Source: Phycomyces blakesleeanus NRRL 1555(-)
Lineage: Eukaryota; Mucoromycota; Mucoromycetes; Mucorales; Phycomycetaceae
NCBI RefSeq assembly: GCF_001638985.1
Contig: NW_017265140.1
Span: forward strand, 1,550,001-1,614,000
Length of the DNA: 64,000 nucleotides
Reading direction: 5' to 3'
The notes under the pieces are model-generated. The model was not told the DNA's origin. It saw nothing but the letters and a program-made list of their open reading frames with translations, and did no database searches. Within the stretch, counting starts at the first letter, position 1; every line of letters begins with the position of its first letter. Positions 11,487-23,111 of the stretch are shown here, piece after piece. The position numbers and the translations under genes were made by a program.

Positions 11487-12794
11487 AAGAATCGGATGAG
11501 ATGGTCAATATTTAACTGTGAGTTTGTCCAAGAAATTGATCAGTTGAAAGAGTTGTCAAACATTTAAATCTCAGAGTTCGGGAAGCACGAAAACCTTTAA
11601 TTTCGCCTTTCTTTTTCTTTTTCTTTTTCGTTTTCTTTCCTATAGTTTAATGTCGCCTGAATTCTAAATAGAAAAACTGTAGTAGCTTTATTGTATTGAT
11701 ATGAGAATAATTCATATATTCCTCTTCCTCCCTCCCTCCAAAAGAAAAAAATGCGATAGAACGATAGATTTTAGTGACGTAACTGCACTTGCTCAGATTG
11801 TCCCTTCAGCTTACGTTATCCTTACAGACAAGATGACAAGACAAGATTTCGAAAACAACATTTTTAGAGCAATGCTAAGGACATGCAAAGAAACCAAAAC
11901 AGTCAATTAAGCGTTACATCACATTTAATTGGCTTTTAGGAGTATTACTGGAGGAACCTTACGGACAGCCTGGTGGGACAGCCTGGTGGGATGTCTAGAA
12001 GTATGTTACGTCATCCAGTCACGTGCTTGGACAAATGTCATACTATATTTGCACTAATGGTCTTCTCCAGCATACGAGCCAAATTATCCCAAGTAGATTG
12101 GCTTTTCAATCCAAATATAGAAGTATAAACTCAGAAAGCAGCCATTTTTTCCAAAATGTAAAAAGCAAAGGTTACTACTAAACTGTCCTGTAAAAGTTAT
12201 ATTTTATAAATTCTACAGATATGAGATAATGCGTAAAGGCGGTTATATTATTGAAAGAATTGAAAGAATTGAAATAGGGTCTTTAGTAGACTGCATATGA
12301 TGTTGAAAGTATCTCTAAAATAACGGCAAATCTTCTTTGGGACATTTGGATTTTATTTAGCAAGCCCTTTTAAGGTGCTCTCCAGCGTCCTCAGTGTATT
12401 ACCTAAAAAATCGTCGATCGGTTCAATTGACAAATATAGGAATGTCAGCTATTATTATAGTATTATTGTGATAATAGATGATAATAAATATCCAATAATT
12501 TGGTGAAAAATGAGCATTTATCTAAGCAAGAACATAGTAATTACTGAGCTGGATCAATTCGCGGAGAAATAATAGAGTAATATTAAGAGCAAAAGATACT
12601 AAATCCAACCTCTAAAATGACAAGAACTATATTACTTATTATTATATGAAAATTTAAATTTAAATTTGTCTTTATAAATGATTGGGTTTTTTTGTGGCAT
12701 TTTAGTAATATATATTTTATAACTAATGTACCTATCAAATATTAGTTATTTTCTTTTTTATACCTTTTACTCTTTTAATTTCACAATACTTAAA
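11487..12794. other. Intergenic, short local duplications only
   Basis: A pyrimidine tract of CTTTTT units at about 11606-11640 lies upstream of the SWIM/RING start and may be part of its promoter. Near 11962-11990 the words GGACAGCCTGGTGG sit in tandem. Near 12255-12280 GAATTGAAA repeats three times. A small frame (11701-11910) has no recognisable feature and I do not call it a gene. The Harbinger TIR expected somewhere here was not found. Confidence 0.5.
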
Positions 12795-14490
12795 ATGAGT
12801 AACAACACCAATACCAACAGCTACATCAACAGCAGTAATTCTGTTTACAATGATAGTGACGATGAAAATGAGACAAGTGCTGAGTGTGAGTTGGCAACTA
12901 TGCAGAAAATATTTTATGTCACTTTTCAACGTAACTCTAATTTTGATCTTGATAAATACAATTGTTTAGAGCTTGAAGTATCTCATATAACACAGATTAG
13001 AGAGCAAGCAGTAACTACTCTATTCTCTCAGGCTTACAATGTAATGATGTTAGCCCAGAATGTCCAGACCGTAGACGATTTTCAGTACGCTTGTTATTTG
13101 GGTTCTCCTGTCCACCTTGTGGGACAAAGTGGAATTCGAAACAACCTGAATGAAGGCACAAACCATTGGTGGACATATCGCCACCCCTACCTGCACGATG
13201 GAACTGGTCCCAGTAGCTTTCGGGCACATTATCGAGTAAATAGAGAGACATTTAATGTGATTGTGAATGTTCTCAGACGAGACCCTGAGTACCAAGCCTC
13301 TGAGGAAAGGAGCAAAGTCAGCCACCCTGTGTGGAAGCAAATTGCTGTTGTTCTTTGGCGTCTGAGCAATACGCACTTTGGGTACAGAATAGCACTAGAG
13401 CTGTTAACGGTGAGCTATGGATTCTACAGCCGCTTTACCAATAGATTCGTAAATGGCATGATTCGATCCTTTTTGAAGACAACAATAAGATGGCCAGCAA
13501 CACTTGAGGAAAGTCAAAAAAGTATGGATAGATTTGCTGTTCCTTCAGTCCGATCGGAACACCAGCACCTTAATGAATGCATCGGCACTGTGGATGGGAA
13601 GCTAATTGTAATTCAAAAGCCATCCTTATTTGGTAACAGCTGGTTGGATTGTCACAGCAACGCCTCCATGGCTCTTATGGCTGTATGCGATCACAAAAAA
13701 AGATTTACAGATATAAGAGTCGGATTGGCCGGTAAATATTATATAGCAATATGTATGTAATTACTTTTACTAAACTTTCTTGTATTTAGGAAGCCAAAAC
13801 GATACATTTATCTTCAAGACTAGTAATTTATATCAAAATATAATTCACAGTCTTAGAGAGCTGTTTTGTGATCCAAGATCATACATTGTTGGAGGTAATG
13901 TATATTATATAAATACTCTATAAAACTAATTAAACTTACATATATTTGAAAAAGACTCTGCTTTTCCTATCTTAAAGCATTGTCTTATTCCTTACCGTAG
14001 AGTCAATGACATGACGGTAGACGAGAAAAAGTTCAATAATATACAATCAGCAACACGATTTAAAATTGAAAATGCTTTTGGATTGCTTGTCTCTAGATGG
14101 AGATTCATGTTCAAGCATCTTTTTCTCATGCAGTCAGAATCAATGGCAAAAGTTATAACTACATGTTGCATTTTGCACAACATGTGTATCATCTTTGGCG
14201 ACAGCGAAGAATATCTCGAAGAGCTATTAAGAGCAGGTGAGACCAATCCGCAGAGAAACACGACTATCATGGATTGGTTTGTTCGAGCTGACAATACAGA
14301 CGGTGCCAGCTTTGAGGCACATGATGCTGACAATGATGATGAGGATTTTGAGGATCCATATGCTGAAATGGATAATTCTCGTATAGAGACTGAAAGTGCT
14401 TCTGAGGGAAGAGCTAGACGTGATCAAGTGAAAGACACTTTAATTTCTTTTCAAAATATTTGTAATTTTTTTTTTTTATTAAACGTTTAA
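12795..14490 (+). CDS. PIF/Harbinger DDE transposase, apparently intact
   Basis: Three exons (12795-13731, 13790-13894, 13955-14490) with GT..AG introns of 58 and 60 bp give 525 residues with no internal stop. The catalytic triad of the DDE_Tnp_4 type is visible: GTVDGKLIVIQKP (first D), VGDSAFPILKHCLIPYRR (second D, created across the last splice) and RFKIENAFGLLVSRWRF (E). A helix-turn-helix-like stretch precedes it (QIAVVLWRLSN, ALELLTVSYGFYSRF). The C-terminal ~80 residues are acidic. The gene converges with a Myb/SANT-type partner at 14723-15832, the standard two-protein arrangement of this superfamily. Start: the ATG before SNNTNTN; an upstream in-frame ATG at 12726 would add a hydrophobic leader and is unlikely. 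Confidence 0.88.
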
Positions 14491-14722
14491 TTTTTTTATT
14501 CAATATTTTATTTAAGGATAACCATAATAAGAAAGAAGATTTAAGATATTTTATTGATAGAATAAAGGAAGAAAAAAAGAGGGCATAAAAAAAAGAAAGA
14601 AGACATAAAAGAAAGAAAGAATAAGACATAAAAGAAGAAAAGAAGGCATAGAAAAAAGTGGAAAAAAATTAAGATATGTTGTTCATGTATATAAAGAGAA
14701 GAAGACATAGGAGAGAAATATG
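14491..14722. repeat. Purine-rich degenerate repeat between the two Harbinger genes
   Basis: The 3' ends of the two genes are 232 bp apart. The spacer is made of A/G-rich units with the recurring word GACATAAAA or GGCATAAAA (about 14580-14715). A similar word recurs in the 24.5-24.7 kb spacer beside another transposase. Confidence 0.5.
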
Positions 14723-15832
14723 TTAGTCAGATGCATTATTGTGAGAAGTAGAAGAAGCAGAAAGATACTGTGTAATTGTATCTGCACTTTTTTTGAAAAA
14801 GGCTAACAATTTGCCTTTTGCTTCTCTTTCTTCTCTTGCGATTATTTCTCTGCTGAGAAGATCGTTCCTAGAAATCTGCTTTCTTGCGAGGACGTCTTCT
14901 CTTGTGTTATTGTCTCTTGATGCCCTGTCCAAGCGACGTGCCTCCCAAAATGACACAGCGTGTATATATTGACATTCTACTGAGCGGACGAAGGCATCTT
15001 TCACCTCCTCCAACTGCGAACTTAAGGAGCTGAAAGCCTCATCAAAGATAGCAGTCTGTCTCTCGGAATTTCGCAAGAAGGCAGACTGGAACTCACGTTG
15101 CGTCATTCTTCTGTTTTCCGTTCCTGCTGCCGATGATGATGGTGCTGGTGCTGGTGCTGGTGTTGGTGCTGGCATAGTTGCAGACACAGATGCGGAAGGG
15201 AGTCGAAACGAGGACTGGTAAGACAGCTGAGAGCTAGGCTCAAAACTGCCTTCTGAAATTAGTAGTAGCTCCTGGTCTGCTGTCACAGGGGAAACGCCGC
15301 GTTAAATTGCATCCATAATTTCTGGGACAAAATTAGGGTCAGAAAGATAGGTGTTGGAATATGTGATTCCGTCTTCTTGACAGACGGATATTACTGGGGC
15401 TGCATTTGCTCCAACCAACATGCTCGACGAACTGATGATCATTGGTGGGAAAAAACTAGGGTCCAACAACGTTATCTCTTTCATGGCATCAAAAAATTGA
15501 AACCTCCCATGAGGAGGAGGGCCACCGGATCCAGTTCTTTGTATACCGGCCACAACTTTGCGGAATTCCTTCTTGACAGTTTGGAACCTTTCCTTTACAT
15601 ATTTAAGGTCCCTGTATTTCAGGGAAAACTGGTGTCCCGCAGAAGTACCAGCAAAGCGTATCACATCGGGATTGATGCAAAACTCGGTGTGAAGATTGGT
15701 CCATAGGCTTGCCTTTCTTCCACTGTCACCGTTGAGGTGCTTGACATAAAATCCTGTCTCTATGATCAGGCGAAGCAACACCATTATAGTTGTGTCGTCC
15801 CATTCTGTATGCCGGTCCGCTCTAGAAGCCAC
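14723..15832 (-). pseudogene. Harbinger partner protein with Myb/SANT-like DNA-binding domain, one in-frame stop
   Basis: One minus-strand frame runs from ATG 15832 to the stop at 14723 with a single TAA at 15302-15304 (context MDAI, stop, RGVSPVTADQ). The first ~125 residues form a Myb/SANT-like domain: TEWDDTTIMVLLRLIIETG, YRDLKYVKERF, then HGRFQFFDAMKEITLLD, a closing motif usual for these proteins. The second part has an Ala-Pro repeat (PAPTPAPAPAP), then a long charged helix (RREF..LARKQISRNDLLSREIIARE), probably coiled coil. In Harbinger elements this protein helps the transposase enter the nucleus and bind ends. The TAA fits CAA-to-TAA. Readthrough or an unseen intron is possible but not shown. 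Confidence 0.78.
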
Positions 15833-17207
15833 TAGTGGAAAAGAGGTGCGGTTTTCTTATGTGTAAAACTGTAATTAATTATGTGAAAAGACCAGGTTTT
15901 ATGATGCGATCAGATAGTTTTTACAAGTGTATGAAACTGGCTTACTCATAGGTGGTAAGACCAACTTTCGAACATAGGAAAAGGTCAGAACAGCAGGATA
16001 GTATGATGTGTTTGCATTTTCTGTATATGGGTTTTTACCACATGCACTAAAACGGCAACTCAGAATTACGTTTTGTTGTAATATATCCTACCGCTTTCCG
16101 ATTAAAAGAACGATAAATGAAAGATCGATTATACGGATATGCCAGTTTTTACATTGTTTAATTTATGGATATGCCAGTTTTTACAGGGTTTTGTTGTCTT
16201 TGAATTTTTTTTATCCAATCTTAAAGACTTCTTCTTGTACTGTTTGCTTCCATACACTTCTCCGATCTTTAATTTATTTATAATAATTATTGGTTTATTT
16301 TGTTTTTATTAGAAAGAAAAGAATATTCTTAGGTTTATAGTACAGTGGTTATATTTAATATTCAGGAACGTTCTGGCTAGTGTTCTATCCTTCATACAAT
16401 GTGAAATGGCCAATGTTCTGATAAAACAAGTATTCTCCAAACAATATCTCCCAGAGAAAAGCCCAGTTGTGTGTTGCTTGCTTGTAAATGGTTGTTCTAT
16501 GAAATTAGAAAAGTGTTAGCTGTTTGAACAAGAAATCGTGGATATTAAGAATATATATATGTAATTATGCTTGAAATATAATAGCTTACCAGAGACAAAA
16601 AGAAAAGGCGTCATGAATGCGAACCATAGTACTCAATATACTTTATTTGGCTATAAAAAAGCTGAAAAAAAATTATTTTTTATGAACTGTGTGGTAGAAT
16701 ATTTCATTTACCTACCTGAAGCAAAATGATTTATTTGCAGACCAAGAGAGTACATAGGAGGCGCTGATATTGTCTTCAGTAAATGATATACATTAATATA
16801 CAGAATAAATAATATTGTTATATGTACAAAAATAAAAATGAAATATTTAACATGTCGATGACACTCGTATGAAATGAAAGTTCTTGATTCGCGATGTGCT
16901 TATGAGAGGGAGGCTCATCTATAATATAAATTATGTTAAGCCGTGTGCTTATTAAAAAGAGATATATTAAAATAAAATAAAATATTACTGTGTTCATAAC
17001 CGTGTTTAATAGTAGAGAGTAATTTCGGCGATATGGCCTATACGAAAGAAAGGAAAAAGTCAGAATAATTTTATAGGATGACGGCATAAAGTATATTTAC
17101 TAACCTTAGCTAATCCGGATGGACATTGTGAAGGGGATGCATCAGAAGGTAACAAAACGCGAGTGTCTATAGTAATAGAAAACAATTATTATCATTTTAG
17201 TTATATA
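15833..17207. other. Intergenic; one 20-bp direct repeat
   Basis: No gene is seen. GGATATGCCAGTTTTTACA occurs at about 16135-16153 and again at 16168-16186. Short A/T runs are common. The right TIR of the Harbinger element should lie here, but no match to the left flank could be found by eye. Confidence 0.5.
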
Positions 17208-18561
17208 CAGTGCCGTAGGTTGGTAAAGTGCACAGATTTAAGTTCCAAAAAAATGAAAATGTTTATACAAATGCTACCATCTATGTTTTTCCATTTTTAC
17301 ACTTATAACACACTGTCAAAATAACACACAAGAAAGCTTGAAGTCTTCTCTTCTATAAAAATTGGTTTTAAAAGTATATTTTAATATTTTGTATACAATC
17401 CTTTACTCTTCTTGAGAGCATGTAGCCTCTTTGGCATTGAGTTGCAATGGGTCGCACACACAGAGGCTGGTATTTTTCTCCATTCCTCTTGTAAAAACCT
17501 CTTCAATTGGGTAAGGTTCTTTGGGTGAGGTCTTCTAGCCCTCACCTGCTTCCCAAGATATGCCCACACATTTTCAATTGGGCTGAGATCGGGACTGCGT
17601 GCAGGCCACTTCATTACCTCCAAATTGGCAGCTGTTTGGTACTCTTCTATCATTTTTGTTCTATGACAAGGGGCGTTATCTTGCCGGAAAATAAAACTAT
17701 CATTGTATGCTTGCTCCAGGCGACGTTTGAAGGAAACCAGCCTTTTTTCCAGGATGTTCTTATAACTCCATTGATTCTGGCTGCCATGCACGATTTCTAG
17801 GGGGCCAACTCCACCAGACCAAATACATCCCCAAATCATTACTGATCCTCCTCCGCCTTGAATCATTGGTCTTATACAGTCATATTTGTATTTTTCTGAT
17901 GCCAGACGCCAGATTCGTACACTTTTGCACATAGGAAACAGCATAAATGATGACTCATCACTCCAAATTACGCGTTCCCAGCTCTGCTTGACTTTTTGGA
18001 CATGGCGAGCAAATGCCATGCGGTTCTTTCGATGCTTATCAGTAAGCCAAGGCTTGTGTACAGCCATACATGACTTCATATTAAGTCTTTTAATAGCATC
18101 ACGCAAGGTATCCTTGCAAACAGTCCGATGCAAGGTGATTGACATAGTCTGAATTAGGGTGTCCAGGTTGGCTGACCTGTCTTTCACTATTTCACGACGC
18201 AAAACATGCAGATCTCTTTCAGTAAATATCCTGGAAGGTCCCTTTCGCTTTGGTGTAACTGCAGTCCCTCTTTCATCATATTCTTTAACTAAATTGTAGA
18301 CAGTTCGTTGTGATACTCCATGCGTCTCACAGATGACTGGTACTTTTTCTCCAGATTTAAAAAATCCAATAATTACGCCATTCTTTTCGCTTAAAATCTC
18401 TCTTTCAAGCATACGAGCTTCAGAAATGTTTTTGGAAGACATGGTTAAAATTAAATGAGAAATAAAGGGTGGGAAAGAGAAAACAAAACAAGGGATAGAC
18501 ATTTTTTTATTAAAAAAAAGTCGGGAATTCAAAGTGTGCACTTTCCCAACCTACAGCACTG
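17208..18561 (-). mobile_element. Complete Tc1-type element with TIRs and TA duplication
   Basis: The left end reads TA then CAGTGCCGTAGGTTGGTAAA from 17208. The right end, read on the minus strand from 18561, is CAGTGCTGTAGGTTGGGAAA, and both continue GTGCACA (25 of 27 match). TA flanks both sides (17206-17207 and 18562-18563), the target duplication of Tc1/mariner elements. The element is 1354 bp and encodes one full-length transposase on the minus strand. Confidence 0.93.
17381..18442 (-). CDS. Tc1 transposase, DD34E, full length
   Basis: The 353-residue frame from ATG 18442 (MSSKNISEARM) is uninterrupted. It has a paired HTH region at the N-terminus (GVIIGFFKSGEKVPVICETH, GVSQRTVYNLVKEYDERG; basic KRKGPSRIF linker). 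The DDE domain follows, with D162 in VIWSDESSF, D255 in FRQDNAPCH and E290 in SPDLSPIENVW. The spacing between the last two is 34 residues, as in Tc1. It cuts and pastes its own TIRs into TA sites. The ORF fills the space between the TIRs with no neighbouring gene. The absence of stops, in contrast to most elements here, suggests a young or recently arrived copy. Confidence 0.93.
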   Translation of the reverse strand: MSSKNISEARMLEREILSEKNGVIIGFFKSGEKVPVICETHGVSQRTVYNLVKEYDERGTAVTPKRKGPSRIFTERDLHVLRREIVKDRSANLDTLIQTMSITLHRTVCKDTLRDAIKRLNMKSCMAVHKPWLTDKHRKNRMAFARHVQKVKQSWERVIWSDESSFMLFPMCKSVRIWRLASEKYKYDCIRPMIQGGGGSVMIWGCIWSGGVGPLEIVHGSQNQWSYKNILEKRLVSFKRRLEQAYNDSFIFRQDNAPCHRTKMIEEYQTAANLEVMKWPARSPDLSPIENVWAYLGKQVRARRPHPKNLTQLKRFLQEEWRKIPASVCATHCNSMPKRLHALKKSKGLYTKY

Positions 18562-18780
18562 TATATATATAATATTAAAGAAGAAGATATCTTACCAAAA
18601 AAATCTGTGAATATAATAAATGTTGGAAAGAGAGAGAAGAGAGAAAACTTGTAAGTGAAAAAAAAACAAAAAGAACAAAAGACCAAAGAGCCAAAAGGCC
18701 GAAAGATAGAAATCATATATTGGATTGAGTTGAAAAAAGCATGTTCAAAGCCGATTTGCACCACGTTAATTCCAGGAAGT
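18562..18780. other. No gene seen
   Basis: This is AT-rich sequence with A-runs between the Tc1 element and the 21-bp repeat module. No coding signal or match to other parts of the window was noticed. Confidence 0.4.
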
Positions 18781-19000
18781 ATTACTGGTTTTATCCATTC
18801 AATTGGCGCCCATTTCCATCTAATTAGCATCCGTTTCCATCTAATTAGAACCCATTGACATCTGATTGGCTTCCATAGAAATTGAATTTGCATCCATTGC
18901 CAACTGAATTTGCTCCCATTGCCATCTGAATTTGCTCCCCCCCCTTTTACTATTGGCAGAAGGGTACATGGCACTCAAATTTTTTATCCTTACGTCTTAC
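18781..19000 (-). repeat. Repeat module with 21-bp tandem units, copy 1
   Basis: Read on the minus strand this starts TTGTAAGACGTAAGG, then GAGTGCCATGTACCC, a G run, then six full ~21-bp units of the type AGCAAATTCAGATGGCAATGG, drifting to ATGCTAATTAGATGG, and ends AATGGATAAAACCAGTAAT. The same module, opposite in orientation, lies at 29555-29762 with five full units. Outside these limits the two copies differ completely. This copy adjoins the A tail of the LINE at 19001-19010. It has no TIR and no coding capacity I can support; it behaves like a small non-autonomous dispersed repeat. Confidence 0.75.
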
Positions 19001-19186
19001 AATTTTTTTTGTATGGAGCCAGGAAGAAAAAGCTCAGGATTTTATTAAAGATCTCTGATTGAATAGGAAAAGAGAAAATTAAAATATTTGTTTGTAAGGT
19101 TTTGTAGATTATATGATGTTTTTGGCTTTTAAATTTTATGGTTGTTTTTGTTTTTGTTTTGTTTTGTTTTAAAAAAAATGGAGGAG

Positions 19187-22100
19187 TCATGGAGAGTCCA
19201 GCTCTAGTTCAGAGCAGAGACGAGAAATTGACTTGCGCACAGTGTGAAGCACCGCAGAGGGAAGGAAAGGGACAGAGTTAAAGTGGAAAGACCAGTGGTG
19301 ATCCCAAATAGCCAGGATAGTTAGGCCAAAGACGGAGGAAGCAGGGATCGCAGGGTTAAGCGTGGGGGGAAGACGAAGGATTGGAAAGCATTTGAGAGGA
19401 CAGAGGGCAGTGGGACGGTGCCGAAGAATTCCAACCAAATGTCTGTCCACACAGCAGATTTCAACGGGCAAGCAAGAAGAAAATGTTCTTGCGTCTCGAT
19501 GGACACCTGGCAAATAGTGCAGAGAGGAGAAGAGACGGTGGATGACATGATGCGGTACAGAAGTGCTCGGCACGAAAGCTTATTGTGCAACCTGCAAAAC
19601 CAGACATTCCAAGCCCGGTGAGGGAGGGCAAAAGACCAGAAGGAGCGAAGTTGTCGTGGGATGAGAGGAGGGTGGATGGGACGAGCATCAGACAGTTGAT
19701 GGGAGCAGGCAGAACAGTAAGAGCGCGTGGTGAGCCGGGACCAGGTCTGACCGGGAAGTTGGGCTGACAGAAGTGGCTGGAGGTCAATGGACGACTTGTC
19801 GCGAATAGGAAGATCTGGCTGATGGAATGCCAGTACAAAAGAAGGAATGCATGCTTGAAAGAGAATAGGATGCAAGACCATTGTATGATCGCAAATTCTG
19901 TTGAGGATGCGGTTAAGTGTGACAGAACGGGGTAGAGGACGAGAGGGAGTGATGGGTGTGAGTATATCCAAATTGGACTCGATTTGGTATAGATGGTGGA
20001 CTCGCAAATCACGCCAAGCAGGTCGATACGGAGGGTGAGAAGTCATACTGGATATCATAGAAGACAATGGCAGGATGAGACAACTGGAAAGGTTGAGCAC
20101 CACTCTGTCAAAGTTTCAGGGAAGAGTATCCATAGCCTTCAGAACCAGGTGCAGTGGAGAATCAAGGGTGCGATGGTTGCGAGGATGACAGTCCGAAAAG
20201 AGTAAGGGAAGAAGAGGATCAACGGTAGGGACGTCAGAGCAAAGAAGAGTGGAGAACCATTGGGGAACAAGACCGTGAGGCAGTAGAGGATTACGGATAA
20301 GGGGCTTCAGCCAGCAAAGTTGGAGAGCACATTGCTGTATACCAGGATCCAAGATACCAAGGCCACCCTGTAGTCGGGGCAAGCAGAGAGTGTCAAAAGC
20401 AATGGGAGGAAAAGAGTTGACATGGAAGAACCCGCGCACAATGGAGCAAACTCAGTCAAGGAAGGCGGAAGGGAACAAAACCACATGAAGGACGTGCCAT
20501 AGTTGAGAAAGTACAAGAGAGTTTATGATGGTTGCCCACCCACAAAAGGAAAGAGATCGTGATCCATGAATACTGCAAAAGGTCTCAATTTTTGACAGGA
20601 GGGTGGTCCCGTAGGAGTCTTGTTGAGTGATAGAGGAAAATAATGGAAAACCAAGATATTGGAGAGAGGTAGGTGACGTACGATCATGCCAATCAGTAAC
20701 ATCGTATGCACAAAGGAAAGTATTCCAGTCGGGGAGTGGCGATCCTGAAAGGGAGAAGGCTTGAGTCTTGTGCATGTTTATGCGAGCATTAGATGCAGCA
20801 GTGTATGTGTTGAGATGGTGGTGAAGTCAAGACATGTGATCTGTGTCCGGAAGAAACACCAGAAGGTCATTGGCATAAGCCAGCAGTTTGACAGGAGGTA
20901 AAGAGGGAAGAGTGGGAGGGACAGAAGGGAGGACACCAAGGAACAGAGGATCGTGTATCACGTGGCGAAGCAAAGGCTCAAAAGCTAGGTTGAAGAGAAT
21001 TGGTGAGAGAGGATCCCCTTGTCAAAGGCCATGGGCTTGCGCAAGAGGGCGCAAGAGAAAGCCATTGACGTTAATCTGTAGCTGCGTAGAGAAAAATAGA
21101 GAAGAGACAGAATTAATGATGGAAGGAGGGAAGCGGAAATGAGCGAGCACTCGACGAAAATACTCTGGGTGTACTCGGTCATAAGCCTTTTCCTGGTCCA
21201 AGAGCAAGCCAATCCCTGAGGATCCATCCTTTGCGGCTTGTGCCATGACCAAACGAGTCAGCATTCCATTATCAGCTATAAATCTACCCTGAACAAAACC
21301 AGTTTGATACGGGGTGATAAGTGTGGTAACAGCAGAAATCATACGAGCATTCATGAGATGGGTAAACACTCTTGCATTGGTATTAATCAAGGCGATGGGA
21401 CACCAGTTCTTCAGAGAACTGAGATCGCCTTTTTTTGGCAACAAGCAGACACAAGTGGACTGCCAAGAAGGAGGAAAGATTCCTTTTGACAAGGCATTGT
21501 TATATATCCAGGAAACAAGGTTGCCACACGCGGGATGGGCAAGAATGAGACAGAGAATCTCATATGGCAAACCATCTGGGCCCAGGCTACTAGAGCTGGG
21601 AGAGCGGGCAGCGCCTGACCGAATTGTGTTGAGAGCGAATGGCCAAGTCATATAGTCCTGTGCAAGTTCCGGCAAATGGATATCTGAAGGCAAATGAGAG
21701 AGCAGCTCATCCACAGCAGAGTGATCTATAGGATCAGGGGTGTACAAGCTTTCATAGAAGACTGCTGCGGCCTCAGTCATGGCGTTGGGTGTGGTGCAAA
21801 TGTCGTTTGTAACAGGGTGACAGAGGCTTGCAATGGCTTTGTGGGATTGGCGAATGGTGATAGTGCGTTTGAGGTATCCTGCAGAAGTCTCACCCTTTTC
21901 CCGCCAGTGTTTCCCGGCCTTGAGAGCCATAATCTCGACCCGTTCAAGTTGGACTTGCTGCAACAATAGTTCCACAATTGGGAGTTGGAAGTTCTGGGCG
22001 GGTTGGTGGCAGAAACAGTGAATGAGTCAGTCCCGTCGTTTTTATAGGCGTGTTTCCAGGTCGTTCAGAGAGGGGTGAAGGTGGCGAGAGAAACATTTAA

Positions 22101-22971
22101 CAAAACAAATGACTTTGAGCTTAATCGCATCCCATTGGGCTTGAGGAGAAAGATCAGTGCGAAGGGCAGGAACGAGGGTGAAGAGAAGAGTGTTGAGATC
22201 GGTATGGAACGAAAGTGATTGTGCTAGGTGAGGGTTAGCACACCAAAGTCCCTTACCAGAAGACTTTGTTGAAGGGAGGGACAGACTGACTGCAACCAGA
22301 CAATGATCAGATCATTTCTGGTGAATATAGCTCACTTGTGGGTCTGTAGTGCAAGGGTGAAGGTCTGAGGACGCAAGGATGTAGTCAATGGTGGTGGAAG
22401 ACAGGGCTCAGTGGAATGTAGACTGCGGGTGCTGGCCATGAGGAGTGATACAGTCAGTCATATTGGTATCTATAAACTGTAGCCTGTCAGCTGGAGCACA
22501 ACATCCGAGAGCATAGTGTGAGTGAATTGCATAGTTAAAATCGCCTAATAGAATAAAGTTTGAAGGATTGGGAGGGATGAGGTCAGGAGTGGACAGTAAA
22601 GAGGCAAGAAAATGATAACGTGAAGTTTGGGAAGCAGGCGCATAGATGACGCCTATCCTGAAGGGCGAAAAATTATTATCCACATGTGTGATAGTTGTTG
22701 TGATACATCTGCCACATGGGCTAAATAGAGGGTCAGTGAAGATAATGTGAGGGGAAAGGCATACAACACCGCAGTGTGGAGACCATAATGATGAAGAGGA
22801 CCGAAATTGTTGGTCAAAGGTAGATTGAAGCATAGATGATGAGGCATGGGTTTCTTGCAGGGCTAAAATATCGATTCCCTGCGAGCGTAAATGGCGTATG
22901 AAAAAGGAGCGTGATTCAGGGTGTCCAACTTTGGGTAGACCCCTACAGTTCATAGTGCCTATTTTAATCAT
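19187..22971 (-). pseudogene. LINE ORF2: AP endonuclease, reverse transcriptase, zf-RVT
   Basis: From ATG 22971 (MIKIGTMNCRGL) an APE-type endonuclease is readable: LALQETH, LLGDFNY and SDHCLVAV. The reverse transcriptase follows: LGPDGLPYEIL (~21570), PYQTGFVQGRFIADN (~21270), LLLDQEKAYDRVHPEYF (~21200), QGDPLSPILFNLAFEP (~21020) and LLAYANDLLVF (~20890). In the last motif the usual YADD has become YAND, so a catalytic aspartate is lost. The zinc-binding C-terminus is CTICQVSIETQEHFLLACP (~19500), then IWDHHWSFHF..FLPSAV. Stops in frame: TGA at 22408, 22312, 22027, 21022, 20827, 20452 and 20116 (lowest base of each), and TAA at 22042. A frameshift near 19330 precedes the last ~45 residues. 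Non-functional. Confidence 0.88.
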
Positions 22972-23111
22972 TGGTTAATGTTGGCCTCTGCACCGAGGGC
23001 TTTTGTGGTTTGTGGGTGAGTAAAGCGAGGAGGAGAGAGAGATGTATTGTGGCCTGTTGGACGTGCCGGCCGGGAAAAATGGAGATGAGCGTGGCAAGAG
23101 GCAGACTGGAG

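Noticed and set aside
11701..11910. A 69-residue ORF upstream of the Harbinger element
   Set aside because: No motif, no splice partner and no repeat relative; chance cannot be excluded.
18510..18974. A 154-residue minus-strand ORF through the 21-bp repeat module
   Set aside because: The 21-bp units are a multiple of three and therefore stay open by chance; the translation (WKRMLIRWKW) is repeat-driven and crosses the Tc1 end.
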